This document shows positions 50,550-64,000 of a stretch of 64,000 nt of DNA, one piece after another (within the stretch, counting starts at the first letter, position 1; every line of letters begins with the position of its first letter). Both the position numbers and the translations under genes were made by a program. The notes under the pieces are model-generated. The model made no database searches and had not been told where the DNA came from. It saw only the letters and a list, made by a program, of their open reading frames with translations. The stretch is from Spirodela intermedia (lineage: Eukaryota > Streptophyta > Magnoliopsida > Alismatales > Araceae), in contig LR746280.1 in the NCBI GenBank assembly GCA_902729315.2, positions 3,096,501 to 3,160,500 on the forward strand. The letters run 5' to 3'.

Positions 50550-53500
50550 ACTCTCCCAACCATTGGCAACAGCGAAGTCAAGTACCTTGCATTTCCTCAT
50601 TAATATGATAAACGGTTCTAGAATTACAAGATTGCGCATAAGATGGTCACACTTGAAATTAATAAAAATATCAAACAGAAAGGCTTCATGCCATATGGGA
50701 ATTACAAGGTATCAGAAAAATTACATTTTTGGTCCTTGGATAGAAAACCTAGTTTGTTCTACCTTAAACTTTAACAGATTAGTCATTGAAAGCATATTCT
50801 GTCACAATTATATCTTGTCATGTCAGATGCCTACGACAATCTCTTATGGTGCGTTTCACACCAAGGTTTGATCCATGCGCAAGGTATATGCAATTGAATT
50901 AAACCTAGGATGGATTTAATAAGCAAGTGTAAAGGTATATGAAGAATGACATGTAAGCACTGGATTTTTTTCTAAATTGTAGCAAGCTACAAGCACCAGT
51001 GCAAATGCACGGAGTATTTTTGAATGAGTACAGTTTAGAGGAAGTGGAGATAAGAAGCCCCTTGGCCAATGGTAAGGTGAAAACAAGGGCACACTAGACT
51101 ATATGATGATCTGCTTTATCATCTCTTTCTCTGTGTATAGCCAAGGAACCAAAGTCGGTTTTTTTTCCTTGCATTATGGATTTAAACAGTGACAATGATG
51201 GATTGCTATGCATTTACTTACTAAATCTGAGGATATAGAGGTACAGCTCGACGAATTGACGGTGTTATCCTCGGGGAAAATGACGGATAAGGTTTTTGCT
51301 AATAATAACAATCACTAGGTGGAGTCAAAAAAGCGGATGGTAAATTATAATATAATGATACAATATTTACCAAAGGGCATAATTCATGCCCTTGAATATC
51401 AATCAAGCTTGCGTAAACATGATGACAGAAATAATAATTACGTAAAGAATGTATCAGGAAATAGTAATCATGCGTAAACTGACAAGGGACCACCTGATTG
51501 AAGGCATTTTTTTCTGTTTCATATTCCGCAGCAATAAACACAAAAACCTGCAAGCAGAAGGTAAGGAATAAAACGAAAATGAGGATTTTATAGTCATACA
51601 TTTGATAAAATTTAGAGGGGGTTTTTGACACAGAGCCAATTTATTTGATAAAGAAAATTAGAGAAGACAATACTAAGAAAGTATCTCTGTACTGATAGAA
51701 CAACTATCAGTAAAAGAAAATTTTTTCTAAAAAAATTTCAACCTCATCCAGTCTGACATGAGAATTTAAACATAGCTTTTACATTTCGAACCATACATGT
51801 AATTTAGATATTTTAAGATATACCCAAATGGACCACGATCAAAGGAGTACATTTGTCGCTTATCCATCACAGCTAAGGTTTGGGTGCTTGATAGAGTTCG
51901 TTCATTACTGCGTGAATGATCAAAGAAAGGTATGCTAACACATCTATGTGTCAGCACTTTTAGATATTTGAGCCGCGCGGTACCTAGTGCATCTCACAAA
52001 CACCTCTTTAAAACCAGGTTTTGCACAATTTACGTCATATTGAGACTTACAGAAAGTTTAAAATCAAGTCAGACCGCACCCACCGCATTGCAGTGTGCAA
52101 TCACTTAAACAAACTAGTGCATCAACAATCAAACCTCCTTTATAATACTAGCTCACTTGGGAAGCATAAACAATGTCATTGGGCACATTCTAACACATAT
52201 CAGGGCATAAAAAAGTTATCAGAATTTTGGAAGCGGGTTGAGTCAAATTTAGTTGGCAAACGCCGTTTAAAATATTACCAAGATTATTACCTCTGTTTTT
52301 ATTAAGCCTTATTTTTCACGATTCTAAATGTTTCAAAATACGAGGCATTGAACTGAATCTTGAAGTTTCAATCTTGCTACAAACTTTTGCAATCGTATAC
52401 CCAGCTTTCCAGTCAATGCGTTACTGGTTTCATGTAACGCAAAAAATAAAGCAATGTATACACTAGACTTCGAGGGAACCAACAAGATACCAGTAAGAGA
52501 TCTGTGAACGAAATCATAAAGATACTGCACCATATGATATCAAAAATCGAACGCAATGACTTTGAAAGCTGATCGCGTGATTCCAACACACCTGCTTAGT
52601 ATTCCATGAAAATGCTGACTGTAAGTCGATAGACATGTTTAAGGTCAATAGAACCTGTAAAATAATTCAACGATTATAAGTGGTTACCATCAAAATTAGC
52701 CAAAAGTGCATCTAAGAGACCAACGGTATTTTTAGGTGATACATTTTTCTGATGTAAAACATGAAAGAACAAGATTAATGTAACCCAACCACAGTATAAC
52801 ATATCACAGAGCGTAACAAAGTAAAAGCCAAGGAAGATATTAAATACGGATACTGTATCAGGATTGGCCATAACAGGTGCAAAAATGGAAGAAAAAAGAA
52901 TATATGACAATAAATTAATGTGGGGAAGATCCAGCAATAATAACAACACAATTAAAACAGTTTTCCTCTTATTTATTATCGCCTGAAAACATACACAAGA
53001 AACTCTTCCTGTCGTTTCGAGATAGCTAATCGGCATCCATAGTTGAATAAATGTGGTTAAACATCAGAAATAAATTTGAGTGAATCATGTGATTCTGATT
53101 AAGGTTTGAGTAAGACAGTCCGAAATCATTTCAAGGGATGGGAATTTGCTATTAACACAAAGAGAGTACACTTCCAAGTGTCTTCAGATAACTGCTGAAT
53201 TTTAACACAATAAAACAGGTAACAAATGAGATATCATTGGTGTTGAATCAAGTGAGATCGATTGATTTTTGATTGAGAAACTTTTCTAAAGTTTCTTGAT
53301 GGATGGGAAGATGGTGCTGACATTCCCAGTTCAACTCAGCCAATGTATGAATGTTCGAGTTCCTTACCCATTTCCTTCATCAGAGTGAGAGGAATTTCAC
53401 CCATGAAAAGGGCAGGACCAGCATGGGTTCCCTGTCATACATTTTAAACTGAAGAATTGAACTGGGACAAAAAAGGATCCAAATGTGAGAGAGGGCACGA

Positions 53501-56019
53501 CAATGAGTTGCACGTTCATGTCTAAGGCATTGGTCTATATTATTTTCTATTCAACCATTTCCAACTTTGACTCTTCATAATTCTACCGCTTTAGAAAGTA
53601 TTTCTATTCTGGATAAATATAACCCAATTGTTAACAGTTTACCGTTCGATCATTCAACACTGAAAATGGAAGACTCCGTCATATCACGTTATACCTTAAA
53701 AAAAAACGTTTTCGCCCTTCAACAGTTCGCAAAATGGTAATGATTCTAAACGAGAAAACTGATAAACACTGCAGGCACGCAAGGCTCTAGTGGCGTTTTA
53801 GATAAACAGAGTCCAAATTGAGTGAAAAACACGAAAATGAAATTTAACCTCATCATTTCCGGTCAACTGCCTCCGAAATCGATTGACTTTTAGCACCTGA
53901 GAAACCCAAGAGAGTATTAGCACGATGAAGATTAATGGAAGATCACTAGCCACGAATTTTTATGTGAAAGTCAGTTTCCAATTGCATATTATGCAGTAAA
54001 AGCAAAATGGTCCATTCATATTTGTTAAACATAATCTAAATGGACCAAGCCAAAAACTGTCAGAGTCAAATGAAAGGGAAAGAATAAGCCCAAGCCAAGA
54101 AACCCAAAACAGGAACCAATTAAAGAGAGTAGGAAAGGGTCCATTGGACTTCCTTTCTGTTAAAGTAGATAATGCCATGTATTAATCAAATATCACAAGC
54201 CAATAAAGGGATATACAAGTATGTGCACAATCACGTCCGAAATAATACCCTACGTAAGGAAATAATCTACCTCAATACAGTGGATTTACGAAGATGGTGA
54301 ATACCCTCAACTTTCTCTTTACATAGATTTATTGACCAGCCATTCACCTCAAAAGAACGAAAATAAAAGCCAAATTATCTAACAAACAAACACTAAGGCC
54401 CAAATAAACGATTGTTTTGGTCATCCCAGATGGTCCAGAATATTGAATAGGGGCTTTCACCTCCATCGCAGCAGGAATGGAGTGATAAATGATTGTCATG
54501 TTGGAGTGTCATGCTAGATATGCCACAAGCAAGAGCACCACAGGAGAAAGTAACTCATGTCCTTCTTGTCCTTCCTACATGAGTTTCGTGGCATGTTGAC
54601 GTTAACAGAGTTACAACTAGCCAACCATATGTAGCACCGCAAAATATGATTCTTCACAACAGCACGTCACATTGAAGAGAAAAAGGAATCGACAAATCAA
54701 ATACACAGGTGGTTCATGATTCCTACATTTTTAATGACGAGGTAGGTCATTCAACTATTAAACTGCATCCTATGTCTGACTTGCACATCACTCACGAAAT
54801 CGAAAAAAGTACCCAGAAAGAAAGGAAACAATTGTTATCAAAGAGAGTTTTCTGTCACACGGAAATTCTTATCAATTGTAGGAAAACAATTGCCACAAAG
54901 GTAAAAAAGACAAACACTTCAATCAGACCTCCTATAGTTGGATCGAAAACCTAAAGAGCAGTGAAGAGGTTCCTAAAAAAGCTTCTAGGAGTTGTCTAAC
55001 AACTATTTCTCTTTTTGAGGCACCATTAACGAGGAATTTTTTTGTCTTAAAATAATTCATAAAGTTCTCAGTTCCACAAAATTTTGCTTTTGACTTTAGT
55101 GCACTTCTTGCTTTGGGGATTCCTGATCACGCAGCATTTTCTTCTAGAAATGAGCCGTGTACCATAACAAGTATACAAGGAAGATGTGACATAATATCCT
55201 CTGCACTGTTTATAAAACCAAGGCTCGTTGGAATGTGTACCATTCGTTTCTTAACTAGATTGGTGAGCAAGCCAACACTTCTCAATTGAATACTTTGCAA
55301 AACCCATTTTCTAAGCATAAAAACATTTTTTTTAAAGTCTAAATGTCGTAGAAACGACAGAAGTCTGGCGCAAGTTCTATCCTTGTTTTTCTCATTGTCA
55401 GGATGTTTGCATCTTTTACAAAATCTATCTTGATTCTGAAATGTGTTGAAGTAGCAATAAAACAGAGCATAACTGCATATCGCTCAGAAAAGGTAAAAGC
55501 GAATGAAGGAGAAAGTCACAAGCACGTTCACCATTTCAAGAAACAAACCAAGAATACGTGCTTGAAAAATCCAAATTATTCTCAGTAAATAGAAAATGGG
55601 AAAAATAAAACAACACTAAAAGGATGAGAACACCGTTGAGATGCGATCATACATACTCAGGAACAAAGTTTGACCGCTCAAAATTTCAGCTGTCCATGCC
55701 AGTCAAACGTCCATCCAGATCTTCAAACTCAAATAAAAGAAAAACACAAGCGGTGGTTGCGCAAATTCTGCGTGAAAAATAAATTGCAGAACGCTTTCGG
55801 GCTGGATCATGGGCAAGCAATTCACAACGAACGGTACGCTCCGACAAAAATTGGGCGGCGGTAGAGGAGTCAAGCGGGACGGCGGCCAGTCACCTCGACA
55901 TTGGCCTGAACAGCGGGAGAGTGGAAGCAGTCGAGGAAGGACGCGCCGGCGCAGAGGATCGCCAGGAGGAGAACCGCGAAGGTGACGAGCGTGTTCAGGC
56001 GGTTGACGAAGGGGCTCAT
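49867..56019 (-). CDS. SPCS3: Signal peptidase complex subunit 3 (SPC22/23)
   Basis: Six exons: 56019-55894, 53896-53849, 52654-52592, 51547-51494, 50216-50130, 49992-49867; 167 aa, the usual plant length. The N-terminal signal anchor (about residues 12-30, VTFAVLLLAILCAGASFL) is followed by a lumenal domain. Landmarks are LNMSIDLQSAFSWNTKQ, VFVFIAAEYET and KNAFNQ, then SLWDLVISDKHHAKFE, LLIDQGSNLRGK, LVLHWHAMPITG and PKAYT. The protein is a non-catalytic, membrane-anchored subunit of the ER signal peptidase that removes signal peptides from secretory proteins. Intron 5 uses a GC donor (CAG/GCGAGC); the other introns are GT-AG. Introns 1 to 4 are 0.9-2.0 kb and AT-rich, with no other gene seen in them. 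A (CT)n run lies at 50518-50548, upstream of exon 5 in intron 4. Confidence 0.95.
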
Positions 56020-56391
56020 CCTCAACCTCCGTCCTCGACCTCCGCTCCGCCAGGGAGACTCTCGAGGAACGAACTAACTGGCGGACAAGGCGACGATCGG
56101 GCCAGTCATATTTATTCTGTGGGCCTGCAACACGGGCCTTAATGTGCATTAAAAACCGGGCCCGCTTCATTTTCTCCGATCCCTTATCGGATCGGAAGAA
56201 AATGACCTTCCAATTTCCGAGAATTTATGGAAACGGGGCTCTTTTTTATTTGAGATTTTATCGAAAAGATCCTCTGATTTTTGATAATTTATATAAAGGT
56301 TTATATTTCGAGAATGTTTTGAAACGGCCCTCTAATTGTTGAAATAGTTGATGACTTGGAAGGGGGACGAGAGATCTGGTGCAGAGTGAGG
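56020..56391. other. Promoter side of SPCS3
   Basis: The first ~100 bp are GC-rich 5' leader of the minus-strand gene; the rest is AT-rich. No other feature is seen. Confidence 0.5.
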
Positions 56392-56640
56392 GAGATGGGG
56401 GTGGAGAAGAGGGTGGCAGATAGGTAGTGTGGGAGAGAAAGGGATGGGTAGAGGGAGAGAAAGGGAGATGAGGGTGGAGAAGAGGGTGGCAGATAGGTAG
56501 TGTGGGAGAGAAAGGGATGGGTAGAGGGAGAGAAAGGGAGATGGGGGTGGAGAAGAGGGTGGCAGATAGGTAGTGTGGGAGAGAAAGGGATGGGTAGAGG
56601 GAGAGAAAGGGAGATGGGTAGAGAGAGATGGAGGGTGGTG
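56392..56640. repeat. 73 bp minisatellite
   Basis: Three nearly identical 73 bp units begin with GAGATG at 56392, 56465 and 56538. A partial fourth begins at 56611. Units contain GTGGCAGATAGGTAGTGTGG. Only a single G/A change is visible between units 1 and 2. Confidence 0.95.
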
Positions 56641-56641
56641 A

Positions 56642-56755
<114 letters not shown>

Positions 56756-56875
56756 GTGGGGGAAGAGAGGGACGGATAGAGAGGGAGGGAGCTGAGGGTG
56801 AAGGAAATCGTATAGCTTGGGATAAGTTGAACAGAGGAAAGAGAAAGAAATACAGAGGGAGGAGGGCTGAGTACT

Positions 56876-57163
56876 TGTTGACGTAGTCTGTCGCCCACTT
56901 ATATTATTAGGCTCAAATTGTAGGAATAATAACCTGGTGCAAAAATATTGGTGAAAGAGTTGGAGAAGAAGAAGAAGAGGGAGACATCGACATTGGCTTT
57001 TCAACCCTAAATAACTAGAGAGAAGATGCTCCACGATCTGTGAAAAAATAATGATAGAAAGAGTTTATAAGGGACAAGGGAGAGAGAGAGAGAGAGGAAA
57101 TGCGAGAGAAAAATAACTTTTTGGTCATTGTTGTTTTCACCAGCACGCCAGCAACCTTCAACA
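56876..57163 (-). repeat. Ty1/copia 3' LTR
   Basis: A 288 bp LTR bounded by TGTTGA and TCAACA. On the minus strand the polypurine tract TAAGGGGGAG immediately precedes TGTTGAAGG, the standard copia 3' LTR junction. The flank on the far side is GTACT. No matching 5' LTR is found to the right. Confidence 0.75.
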
Positions 57164-58460
57164 CTCCCCCTTAGTGTAAAGCTAGTGATACCAAATAAGT
57201 TATAAAACATAAAAAAATTGAGATAAGTTAGGTCCTTTGTAAATCCATTCACAACTTGATCATTTGTTGAGCAAAATTTTATCCCAATTAAATTTATAAT
57301 AACTTGATCTTTAATAAAATGATGTCTAAACTCAATATATTTTATTCTCCTATGAAATATTAGATTCTTTATCATTGATATGGTCGACTTAATGTCACAA
57401 TAGATCTCTATAATATTAGATTCTTCTATGACTTGATTCTTTATCATTGAAATTTTATATTATATTATATTAGATCTCTATGAAATATTAGATTCTTCTA
57501 TGACTTGATTGTGTCAAGTTAAGATCTTCTAAGATTCTCCTTATCTATATAATTTATTATGAAACTAAGGATGTAACATATTTAGCTTCAGTTGATGATA
57601 GTGTAGTCATTTCTTGTTTCTTTGAATTCTCAAATACCTCACTTGATCTAAAGTTGAGAATAAATCCATTGGTGCTCTTCTTATCATATAAAGAATCTGT
57701 CTAATTGATGTAGATGTAATAAAGTAATTTAAATTTAATTATATATTTGTATAGAATCCTATAGTTACTAGTGCTATGAATTTAACAAAGGATTCTCTTT
57801 TCTCCTCTAATAAGATGATGTATTGTAGGAGACTATGTAATCTAGAAACCATTTGTCATGATGATTTTGAATAGTTGGAAGTTTGAGAAAATAATGAAGT
57901 AAATTCAAATCATTTATATCAAATTCTGTCTTCAGGGAAGTCTTGAACTCATATTAAGTTAGAATATGATGTAGTATAAATAATGTCATTCACATATGCT
58001 TATATGATAAAAATATTATCTTACATCTTCACATGAATTGTTGATTCTTCTGTACTTTATATTAAAGTGATTTCATAAAGATTGAGTCAAGTCATGCATA
58101 TCATGTCCTAGATACATGTTTAAGCTTGCATAATGTCTCCTTCAATCTATAAACTTTTCATTTTGTCATCAATTGAAACTCTTTGAGGTTGCTAAATAAA
58201 CACATCTTTATTCAAATAATCATTTATAAGTGTAGATGTAACATCATATTGAAATACTAATCATTTATTTGAGTTTTTATTTCCAAAATAATTCTAAGAG
58301 TTTTAAATCTAGTAATAGGAGAAAAAATAAAAGTAATCAATAACATACTGTTGCCTATAAATTATACTATCTTTCAATGACTGGATTAATTCAAATCAAT
58401 CATCTTTATCTTCTCAATGGCCTCCAACTTTGCATTAAGTTTTTTATGTTGAAAATTCAA
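57164..58460 (-). pseudogene. Ty1/copia reverse transcriptase-RNase H, decayed
   Basis: Reading the minus strand from 58460 to 57180 gives copia pol pieces in order. First comes AKLEAIEKIKMIDL (start of RT, cf. LEAIEKNxTWEL). The RT catalytic region reads AYVNDIIYTTS, where YVDD has become YVND. RNase H pieces follow: KKSTNGFI, KKQEMTTLSSTEAKYV, EIYCDIKSTISMIKN, IKYIEFRHHFIKDQVI and KFCSTNDQVVNGFTK. Stops and frame shifts separate them. Integrase and gag are absent or unrecognisable to the right. Confidence 0.85.
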
Positions 58461-60060
58461 ATAAAAATAATGAAAACCATGTTGGCAAGTAAATCTTCTC
58501 AAAGGTATTTGAAAAGCATTGGTAAACTATTGAAAGATCCTCCTTGATTTATTCAAAGCTTAAAGAACCTACTATCAACTACCAGAAATCTGACAAAAAG
58601 AAAATGAATTCAAGGAATCAAACATCATCCTCTTCAGTGGAATATTAGACTTACTCTAAATTTATATTATTCTTCAAAGAAATACTTATGGTGAAATCAT
58701 TTCATACTTATGGTTACTATTGGCTGCTGAAAACCACAATGGAGATATAGGTATGTGTTTCTTTTGTTTCTGTTTTCAGGTCTATCACAAGTCACAACCA
58801 TGACATCATCATGGTGCTCATCCCATACCATCGATGTGGAATACACTTTGTCTATTAGCACAAGACGGACAACAAGGCACATCGTAATCCACTCAAGTAC
58901 ACTACTTCCAATCATTACTCTCCTCATAATCACCTCACATCTACTATCTATCACCCTCAAGTAGTGAGGACACAGAACTATCAGCACATGTTGGCATCTG
59001 CCCACTTTTGAACTATAGGTCTATAGCACATTAGACCTTCCAAACTAATTAAAAATGGTCAACCTAGCACCTCTCTCAAGATCTTATTAGTACCATTAGT
59101 CAATTTGAACCCATGAGAAGGTAAGGATCTATATCTATAGGATTGACCCTCTCTCCTCTCTCTCTCTTTCGATTCTCTATTTCTTTCTCCCTCCCTTTCT
59201 CTCTCTTTAAAAAAAAGAAAAAAAAAGAAAAAAAAAGAAAAGAGACAGCCTACTTCTTTTCCTAGAATCACTAGCCCATCATAGACAATTAGTGGAGGGT
59301 GAGGGAAAGGGCCCTCCAAAAAAAAAGAAAAAAAAAGAAAAAGAAAAAAAAAAGTGGGCAACCTACTTCCCTTCCCCTAATCACTAGCCTAATACTCCAA
59401 AGGGAATTACCCTTGTACACCAAATAATGGGCATTAGTGGAGGGTGAAAGAAGAGGCCCTCAAAAAAAAAAAGAAAAAAAAAAAGAAAGAAGAGAAAGAG
59501 AATAAGAGAAAAGAAAAGAGTTAGAAAAAGAGACCAAGTCATTCCTCGTGAGGTGAAAGGTCCTTTACCTACTTAGAAGAAGTACGGCAATTGATGGTAC
59601 TAACAAGATCTTAGCTAGAGAGATTAGGCACGTACAACACTAGGAAGGCAAGTTCATATTTAGACTTATTGTCATGCTCTAGCATAGTTCTATCCTCCTC
59701 ACTGTCCTAACCATTCTTTTCTCACCACTTTATATCATTTTATTTATTTCTTAAAACCACTTACTGTAGTAAACTTTTGTCTTGTAGGAACACTTCATGG
59801 CGCACAACATAGAGGTCTACACGTCCTACTACTGTTGAGCAGATCTTCCAACTTCATGAACTCAAAATCTCTTTCAACCTAATGCAAATCAACCGCCTTC
59901 TTCAAATATGATGAGCGCATTGGAGTCTATCTCTAATATTATCACATCCCCTCTTCAAAAGAGGTCTTTAATCCTCCATATCATTCTTGCCCCTTGTGCG
60001 AATGAGATCCCACTTATGTAACCTCAGAAAGAGGTCAAACATCTAGCACTTCATCAAATT
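58461..60060. other. Repeat-rich spacer
   Basis: No gene is recognised. 59150-59520 contains purine-rich A/G runs. A duplicated ~90-130 bp unit (59245-59340 and 59355-59490) shares CCTACTTC, AATCACTAGCC, TTAGTGGAGGGTGA and GGCCCTC. The second copy has ~40 bp extra. Confidence 0.55.
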
Positions 60061-60069
60061 TCTTCATTT

Positions 60070-60250
60070 AAAAAAAAAATAAAAAAATAAAAAATAAAAA
60101 AATAAAAATAAAAAAATAAAAATAAAAAAATAAAAATAAAAAAATAAAAAATAAAAAAATAAAAAAATAAAAAAATAAAAAAATAAAAAAATAAAAAAAT
60201 AAAAAAATAAAAAATAAAAAATAAAAAAATAAAAAATAAAAAAATAAAAA
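60070..60250. repeat. A-rich microsatellite, (A5-7T)n
   Basis: About 180 bp of AAAAAAT and AAAAAT units. The Phe/Tyr-rich antisense frame through it is an artefact. Confidence 0.95.
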
Positions 60251-63200
60251 ATATTTATTTTTTTCATATCTATTATTGGATAAACTTGTGATTCAAATAT
60301 AACTTATTGACTCATGAGAGTTGCCCCTTTGAACAATTGTTTGCTTCCTAGAGCCATGAATCTCAAAGTGAATTTCAGGGTGAAATCACATGAGAGTTGA
60401 GTTAGGTGATCATAGGTGTTTAATTAGACAAATATAGTTAGTGAAACCTAAGTACATGAATTGTTCTTGGAGAGCAGAACGAGGTTGGAGGCCAAACCAT
60501 TATAAAAATACTATATCTTTATACAACCTTGGCTTATGTTTTAGAGATTGACTAGTAGAAAAACCCTTAATAGTGTCAACATAGAATTTTCAACTAAGAA
60601 AATTAGAAGTGAATTAATTCAACCCCTTCTTGATTCTTGTTCAGGCCAAAACCTCATAAAGGTCACATTAAGTTAACTTATGCATTTATGTTTGGTCTAA
60701 TGAAAACTTAATCAAACAAAAAAAATGCATATGTTTTCATTTATTAATGATTTTACTTAGTTGAAATGGGTATATTTTTATGAATAAAAAATCATAACTA
60801 TTTCATACATTTATTAAATTTAACCTAGTAGTTGAAACCATTAATGATCATGTTATTAAGACCCTCCTTAAAATAAAGGGAGAGAACTTTGATCACTTTG
60901 ATTCCTTTTACAAATAGTAAGGTATTCGTATGCAATTTACTATTAGAAGAATTACATAGTATAATTATATAGCTGAAAGACAAAATATAAAGTGATAGCA
61001 ATAATATGAAGTGGGCTTAGTGATAAGCATCTTTCAAATGATTTTTAAGTTGAAGTAGTGGTGACAATAATTTATCTTCTCAATATCTCATTGCATAGCT
61101 TATTCTTTAATTAATTTTGATGATGATATAAAAATAGATAAATAAATTAATATATATATTGATCTTAGTGAAAAGAATAACATATGGGAGCTGGGGATAG
61201 GTTGATGACGCCCTTGAACATCTCAAAGAGCTTCATTCAATGTCAAGTCAAAACTCAAAACAAGAGAAGCAGTGATTTCAAACATTAACTATGATATTTT
61301 CAATAGTGAAAAATCATGATTTTGAGTTTTTGATAAATCTGAAAAATGTAGTCTTGAGTTTCAAATTATTAAGAGTTCCTTGTGACCCCTAAGGAATGGG
61401 GGGAAGGGGCCCCATTCCGTCAGTTAAGAAATCCCATATTTTTGTTAGAGTAAAGATCTCTTTATATCAAGATGTCTCATAATAAAAGCTCAAAAAGTTT
61501 ATAATAAGAAAAGAAAGATGTCCCCCTCACTACTACCAAGCATGAGGCATTGAAATGAATTAGGTTTCCAAAATACAATATGACCCAATTAGAAATGTGT
61601 GAAAGTACAAGGCAAGATTTGTGACAAAAAGATATGCTATTTTATTTGAGGTGATTTGAATATTTGATTACTTAATGACCATTGTATTTACGTGTATATT
61701 GTCGGCCTTATTTTTAAGATCCAAATCATAAATAGATTGATATTAACTGACATGATTCACGTACAAATGTTAAGTCTTAATGGAACTATCTATTGGTTTC
61801 ATCTAAAGATGTCTTGATCATTTAAAGTAAATATCACATTGGTATCTCAATTTTTTGAATTAATCATATTTTAGAGAAAATATCTATTAAAAAATTACAA
61901 AAAATTGAAAATATTTTCTTATGAGATCAAGTGAACATCTTGAATCATGGTTTGAATATTTATAATAATTATTTCAGTCATTTAGGATATCTAAAATAAA
62001 ATTTTAAAGTATATTATTCTTTATCTAGAAAGTCTTGCACAATAGAATAAATGATCTGAATTAAATGATTTAATTCATTAATAAAATATTTTAAAACTGA
62101 AAATGTGAAACTTAGAGTTCATAAATGACTAAATAAGATTCGATGCCCATATTTAACTTTACTATTTTTTTGATTTGAGTGCCTTAATCACTCTATTTCT
62201 TATCATAGTAGTTTTTGTTAATACTGACAACAATGAAAATGATAATTTTATGTGATGAAACCAATAAATATATAAATTTAATATTACTGGTCAGAAGTAT
62301 GTTCTCTTATCAACATTTAAAAACATTATATGGAATTACATCTGAGCATTTTCATGTTCAACCTTATATCATGCATGTTCTAAACTCAGTATAATTTGAT
62401 CTTTTAATTGTTCTTACACTTGTTTGTTATCATTAATATAACATATATTTTTAATGCTCCAACCACCATGTTCTTTAAGTTTGTTTAATGAAAAAAAGAT
62501 AATCAATGTTGTTTTGTATAATAAATTCCTCAAAAATATTGATAGTAGCTGAACTTGAAGGTAAATAAAAAATTATTTTTTTTTGGTTTAATAACTAGAA
62601 TGTATTGAAATTAAAATGAGCATATAAAGATGCCATGACATAGCCATAAATGATCCAAACGTTTAGTAATCATGAAAAACACAAGCAACTTTGAAATATC
62701 TTGAGGAAATATCCTTTTTCTTACTTTAAAATTCATATGGGTGTCACATTTCTTTTATTTTTTTTAATGGGACACATGTCATTGTAAAAACGAAAAGTAT
62801 ATCCCACCATCAATTGACTTAAACCAAATTGTATGCCACTTTATAAAGAAAATGGACGTCATTTATCAACTTCTTCATACTCTATTATGCTTGGATTTCA
62901 ATATTTCCAATACCTTCAATCTGGACTCTTTTTCAATCTGAACACGTGGACTTGAAATCTCTTTGATGTATCTAGAGGTTAAAATATCATGTAATTACTA
63001 CATATATTTTTAGAAAATCATATATCGTTGTTACTTGACACTACAGACATAGAAGTTAGGAATAAATTACCTTTCTACTTCACCTCTGTTGAATCAATTT
63101 TTTTCTTTTACGTTATCTTAACAATAAGCTTAAATGTGTCCATATTTTTGAAATTATCAAGATTGTATTGTCTTGTAATTTGAGTTTTATTTTTTTACCT

Positions 63201-64000
63201 TCATCTCGATGATGACTTTGATGTCAATGACTAGATCTATTGTAACCTCTTCCATTGAATTTGGCCACGACCATAGTAACATCAACATCCCCAACCTTAG
63301 TTGTTTTGACATTAATTGGCTATGTCACCATTTATTTCTCCTTTTGAAATCTTAAATTTGTACCATATTCTTAAGATTTATTTTCATAGATCTTTTGTTA
63401 TAGTAATGATCTATGGCACTGCAAAAAATGAGATTTACCTAAAAATTCTCCTCATAGATCTTTGGCTTCAATAAAATCTATGCAACAGTAAATGCACAAT
63501 ATGTGATGAATGTAGCTTTGATATTGAAATGATAATTTAGGGAGAGATATCTTAAGAAACTAGAGCAAATGAAATCTACATATCTTGAATTTTGATGCTC
63601 TCTCACAATTAGACTACTTTCTATTCTTGTGAATCTTTAGTAAGATAGTGAGACAACAATAGAGGTGTTGCTTGTGGTGATGATGCATCAACACTTAGAA
63701 CTACTTTATGATAAATAATTATATCATATTGCATTTGTCTTTCAGTTAGAAACTGATAGAGTAATTTTCAAACATAAAAGAAAACATGTTTTATTCTAGT
63801 TTACTATGTTGAAAACTATGTGAACATGCTACTATAGGATTTGACTATTAACTATGGACAATTATAGTGTGTATCTCCATCAAAGACTACCTTAAATATA
63901 CAAGAGTAGATCATGGAGAAGGGTAGATCTTAATATGACTAAATATGGAAAGAATTCCCATGTTTGATACTTTCACAAAATACCTCTTTAGTGAATCCAT
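60251..64000. other. AT-rich intergenic DNA, nothing assigned
   Basis: 3.75 kb of AT-rich sequence without a frame over ~60 codons and without a motif I can place. The end of the block (63200-63900) may include very decayed retroelement coding on the minus strand, but no domain could be confirmed. Confidence 0.5.

Noticed and set aside
60064-60267. Phe/Tyr-rich 67-codon frame
   Set aside because: It is a translation of the A-rich microsatellite.

Overview
This is nuclear DNA from a flowering plant. It carries plant-type genes with many GT-AG introns, plastid-targeted proteins, Ty3/gypsy and Ty1/copia remnants, and long (GA)n/(CT)n microsatellites. First exons are GC-rich (RACK1, the YbeY fusion, the reductase at 47.8 kb) while introns and spacers are AT-rich. 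That gradient suggests a monocot or an early-diverging angiosperm, but I cannot name the species.

Layout. Positions 1-17.9 kb are repeat-rich and hold no intact gene: a minus-strand gypsy gag with its LTR; a 10.9 kb gypsy-type element (2869-13815) with 315/306 bp LTRs and a 5 bp target duplication, whose inside contains a second gag-protease copy and a ~0.9 kb direct repeat; a degenerate tandem duplication; and a truncated LTR element with an inverted duplication. Positions 17.9-56.0 kb hold seven genes, for all of which I could assemble exons: ERA-like GTPase (-), RACK1 (-), a plant protein of unknown function (+), a YbeY-HAD fusion (+), a DUF3326 protein (+), a tetraketide alpha-pyrone reductase 2-like gene (+) and signal peptidase complex subunit 3 (-). 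Positions 56.0-64.0 kb return to repeats: a 73 bp minisatellite, a (GA)n array, a copia LTR with a decayed RT/RNase H on the minus strand, A-rich tracts and AT-rich DNA with nothing I recognise.

How the genes relate. ERA and YbeY both act on small-subunit rRNA maturation in bacteria and organelles, and their genes are often neighbours in bacteria. Here their plastid homologues lie about 8 kb apart with RACK1, a 40S ribosome-bound protein, between them. Nothing shows these plant genes are co-regulated; the linkage is only an observation. The reductase belongs to the sporopollenin pathway of the anther tapetum. The signal peptidase subunit is an ER housekeeping protein.

I found no undescribed system that the sequence proves. 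The observations most worth checking are the ERA/RACK1/YbeY linkage, the damaged last splice donor and modular GA-rich leader of the reductase gene, three GC-AG introns in neighbouring genes, telobox-bearing intron repeats, a plastid-type tRNA-Phe relic inside an intron, and the two odd retroelement structures.
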